Shown here piece by piece: positions 5,334 to 6,037 of a DNA stretch of 6,037 nucleotides. The position numbers were made by a program, and so were the translations under genes. The stretch lies in contig JANRKG010000275.1 in the NCBI GenBank assembly GCA_033763635.1, positions 1 to 6,037 on the forward strand, written 5' to 3'. Under the pieces are notes generated by a model. It searched no databases. It had not been told where the DNA came from and saw only the letters and a list, made by a program, of their open reading frames with translations. Position 1 is the first letter of the stretch. Every line of letters begins with the position of its first letter. This DNA comes from JANRKG01 sp033763635 (GTDB lineage Bacteria > Cyanobacteriota > Cyanobacteriia > GCF-001939115).

Positions 5334-5684
5334 GTGATGAAAAAAAACAAAAGGATTGCAAAAAATCTGCAAAATACGGTAACTTGGTCAATGATTAGAT
5401 ATTTGTCTGAGCCTGGGAGCCTAACAGTAGGTATTGCGGTCGAAGCAGTCAATAAATGGTTTGGAAATTTTGTTGCGCTTCAGGATATCAATGTAAAGGT
5501 AAGACAAGGTTCTTTAGTCGCCTTGTTGGGGCCTTCGGGTTCTGGTAAATCTACCTTGTTGGGAATTATTGCGGGTTTAGAGCAACCTGATAGTGGGTGT
5601 TCGGTGACCAATTACCGTAACTGGGACGAAAGTGATGACTTGTCCGGTTACGGGATCGCAGGGATTGGGGAGATCGTCTGTTAA
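5334..5684 (+). pseudogene. cysA: Sulfate ABC transporter ATPase CysA, 5' part only, cut by an IS21 end
   Basis: CysA energises sulfate/thiosulfate import with CysT, CysW and a binding protein at the inner membrane. The native part runs to about 5597 and matches the cyanobacterial CysA N-terminus: VEAVNKWFGNFVALQDINVK, then GSLVALLGPSGSGKSTLL with Walker A GPSGSGKST, then IIAGLEQPDSG. After DSG the homology stops and the frame reads about 28 residues of IS DNA to a stop at 5684. The Q-loop, LSGGQ signature, Walker B and the C-terminal domain are all missing, so it cannot work as an ATPase. The open frame starts with ATG at 5334, but CysA proteins begin only a few residues before VEAVNKWFG. 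The in-frame ATG at 5391 is nearer, and then the TACGGTA motif at 5375 would be upstream of the gene. Related ATPases such as SsuB or TauB are less good matches by eye. Confidence 0.8.
5371..5382 (+). promoter_or_regulatory. AAAATACGGTAA motif before the likely cysA start
   Basis: This 12-mer is identical to 4809-4820, the left arm and flank of the dyad before the Rrf2 gene. It ends 8 nt before the ATG at 5391. No second arm is found at the matching distance, so it is at best a half-site. If translation starts at 5334 it lies in coding sequence. Confidence 0.35.
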
Positions 5685-5756
5685 AGACCCGGAGACTTGA
5701 ACAAGGACTAGCGGAAAGCCAGGAAAAAGCACTAGAGAACATCCAAGGAACAAAAA

Positions 5757-5762
5757 GGGAGG
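5757..5762 (+). promoter_or_regulatory. Shine-Dalgarno GGGAGG for the istA GTG start
   Basis: GGGAGG lies 8 nt before the GTG at 5771 and is the reason for choosing that start. The same frame is open upstream to 5639 but has no better start. Confidence 0.5.
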
Positions 5763-5770
5763 TTCAGCTA

Positions 5771-5922
5771 GTGCCAGGTCAATATATCCACAATAATCAA
5801 GTTCAAGTGTATATGCGAGCAAGAGACAAGGGCTGTACCCAGACAGAGGCAGCGTACATCGCTGGGTTTAGTGAACGAAGTGGACGGCGGATTGAGACAG
5901 GAAGCCATCAACCAAAATATGG
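5771..5922 (+). pseudogene. istA: IS21-family transposase IstA, N-terminal fragment
   Basis: About 50 codons of the IstA N-terminus remain: VPGQYIHNNQVQVYMRARDK, then GCTQTEAAYIAGFSERSGRR, then IETGSHQP. The second piece is the helix-turn-helix that binds the element's ends, and SERSGRRIE is highly typical of IS21-type IstA. Full IstA is about 400-500 residues with a DDE domain, all of which is lost. The frame continues without a stop to the window edge, but after HQP the residues are no longer IstA-like; IS1-type sequence takes over. The frame upstream of the GTG (5639-5770) is also open and gives RRLEQGLAESQEKALENIQ, which I cannot assign; the real start could be further upstream. Confidence 0.7.
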
Positions 5923-5924
5923 AA

Positions 5925-6037
5925 CAGAACGGGTGTCTCGTGAGAAAAACCTTGTCCTTTCCCAAGAAGTTGGCAAATCACATCGGTGCCATTTGGAATT
6001 TCATTCATCATTACAACGAATGCTTACGGGCAAAGCT
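5925..6037 (+). pseudogene. IS1-family transposase, C-terminal fragment with frameshift
   Basis: From 5940 the frame reads VRKTLSFPKKLANHIGAIWN, then FIHHYNECLRAK, closely like the C-terminus of cyanobacterial IS1-type transposases (RLVRKTLSFSKKL-NHIGAIW-FIHHYN). In the frame one base earlier, TERVSR at 5927-5941 matches the residues expected just before (RQRVSRLVRKT). The join therefore lacks about five bases, a frameshifting deletion near 5940. The catalytic DDE part is missing, and the fragment runs out of the window. It directly follows the broken istA, so one element was inserted into or recombined with the other before decay. Confidence 0.65.

Larger units (their letters stand above)
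5598..5922 (+). mobile_element. IS21-family element, left end only
   Basis: The cysA homology breaks at 5597 and the sequence TGTTCGGTGACC begins, matching the TG-start of IS21-family ends. Such ends carry several internal repeats for transposase binding; here CCGTAAC (5616-5622) and GTTACGG (5647-5653) are inverted copies, and CGGTGACC/CGGTTACG are related. About 170 bp later comes the istA start. The element is cut near 5922, where IS1-type sequence follows, so the rest of istA, istB and the right end are absent from the window. The exact left boundary is uncertain by a few bases, because the target duplication cannot be checked. Confidence 0.65.

Noticed and set aside
5613..5619. TACCGTA copy after cysA as a fifth regulator site
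   Set aside because: It lies inside the IS21 terminal repeats, where it pairs with GTTACGG at 5647; most likely a transposase-binding repeat.
1..6037. CRISPR array, tRNA, rRNA or defence system
   Set aside because: No regularly spaced repeats, no tRNA-like cloverleaf or GTTCGA-type arm, and no defence protein family was seen on either strand.

Overview
The window looks like cyanobacterial chromosome. One perfect HIP1 octamer (GCGATCGC) and many CGATCG cores are present, and the protein families (CysA, a Crp relative of NtcA/CysR type, Rrf2, a CysL-type LysR regulator) match cyanobacterial versions. Genes are loosely packed and intergenic DNA is AT-rich. Broken genes and transposon pieces are frequent, which fits a filamentous or otherwise IS-rich lineage. 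The genus cannot be named from this sequence.

Layout. (1) Positions 1-1097, minus strand: most of an APC-superfamily amino-acid/amine permease, cut by the left window edge. (2) Positions 1098-1522: a 425-bp AT-rich divergent control region with several dyads. (3) Positions 1523-2482, plus: a full LysR-family regulator with a CysL-like effector domain, the natural candidate regulator of the divergent permease. (4) Positions 2483-2734: spacer with a degenerate palindromic repeat, then a 92-aa unrecognised protein (2735-3013) followed by a hairpin. (5) Positions 3032-3480: a gene graveyard. A minus-strand C-terminal stub abuts a plus-strand internal fragment of a PhnD-like substrate-binding protein, and that fragment is itself frameshifted by an exact 25-bp tandem duplication. 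(6) Positions 3520-5170, minus: three genes in one direction, in transcription order a small unknown protein, an Rrf2 regulator without the Fe-S cysteines, and a Crp/Fnr regulator of NtcA/CysR type. (7) Positions 5334-5597, plus and divergent: the first part of cysA, the sulfate ABC transporter ATPase, cut off by the left end of an IS21-family element. That element stops after about 50 codons of istA and is followed by a frameshifted C-terminal piece of an IS1-family transposase that leaves the right edge.

Reading. The right half resembles a decayed sulfate-uptake locus: regulators of types known from sulfur control (Rrf2/CymR-like, Crp/CysR-like) sit beside a cysA destroyed by nested insertions. 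The heptamer TACGGTA/TACCGTA occurs five times between 4195 and 5619 and I found none elsewhere in the window. Two copies form a perfect dyad next to the predicted Rrf2 promoter, one lies in the predicted Crp promoter, one just before the likely cysA start, and one inside the IS21 end (probably unrelated). A local regulon surviving after its transporter was lost is the most interesting hypothesis here. I see no clear new multi-gene system.
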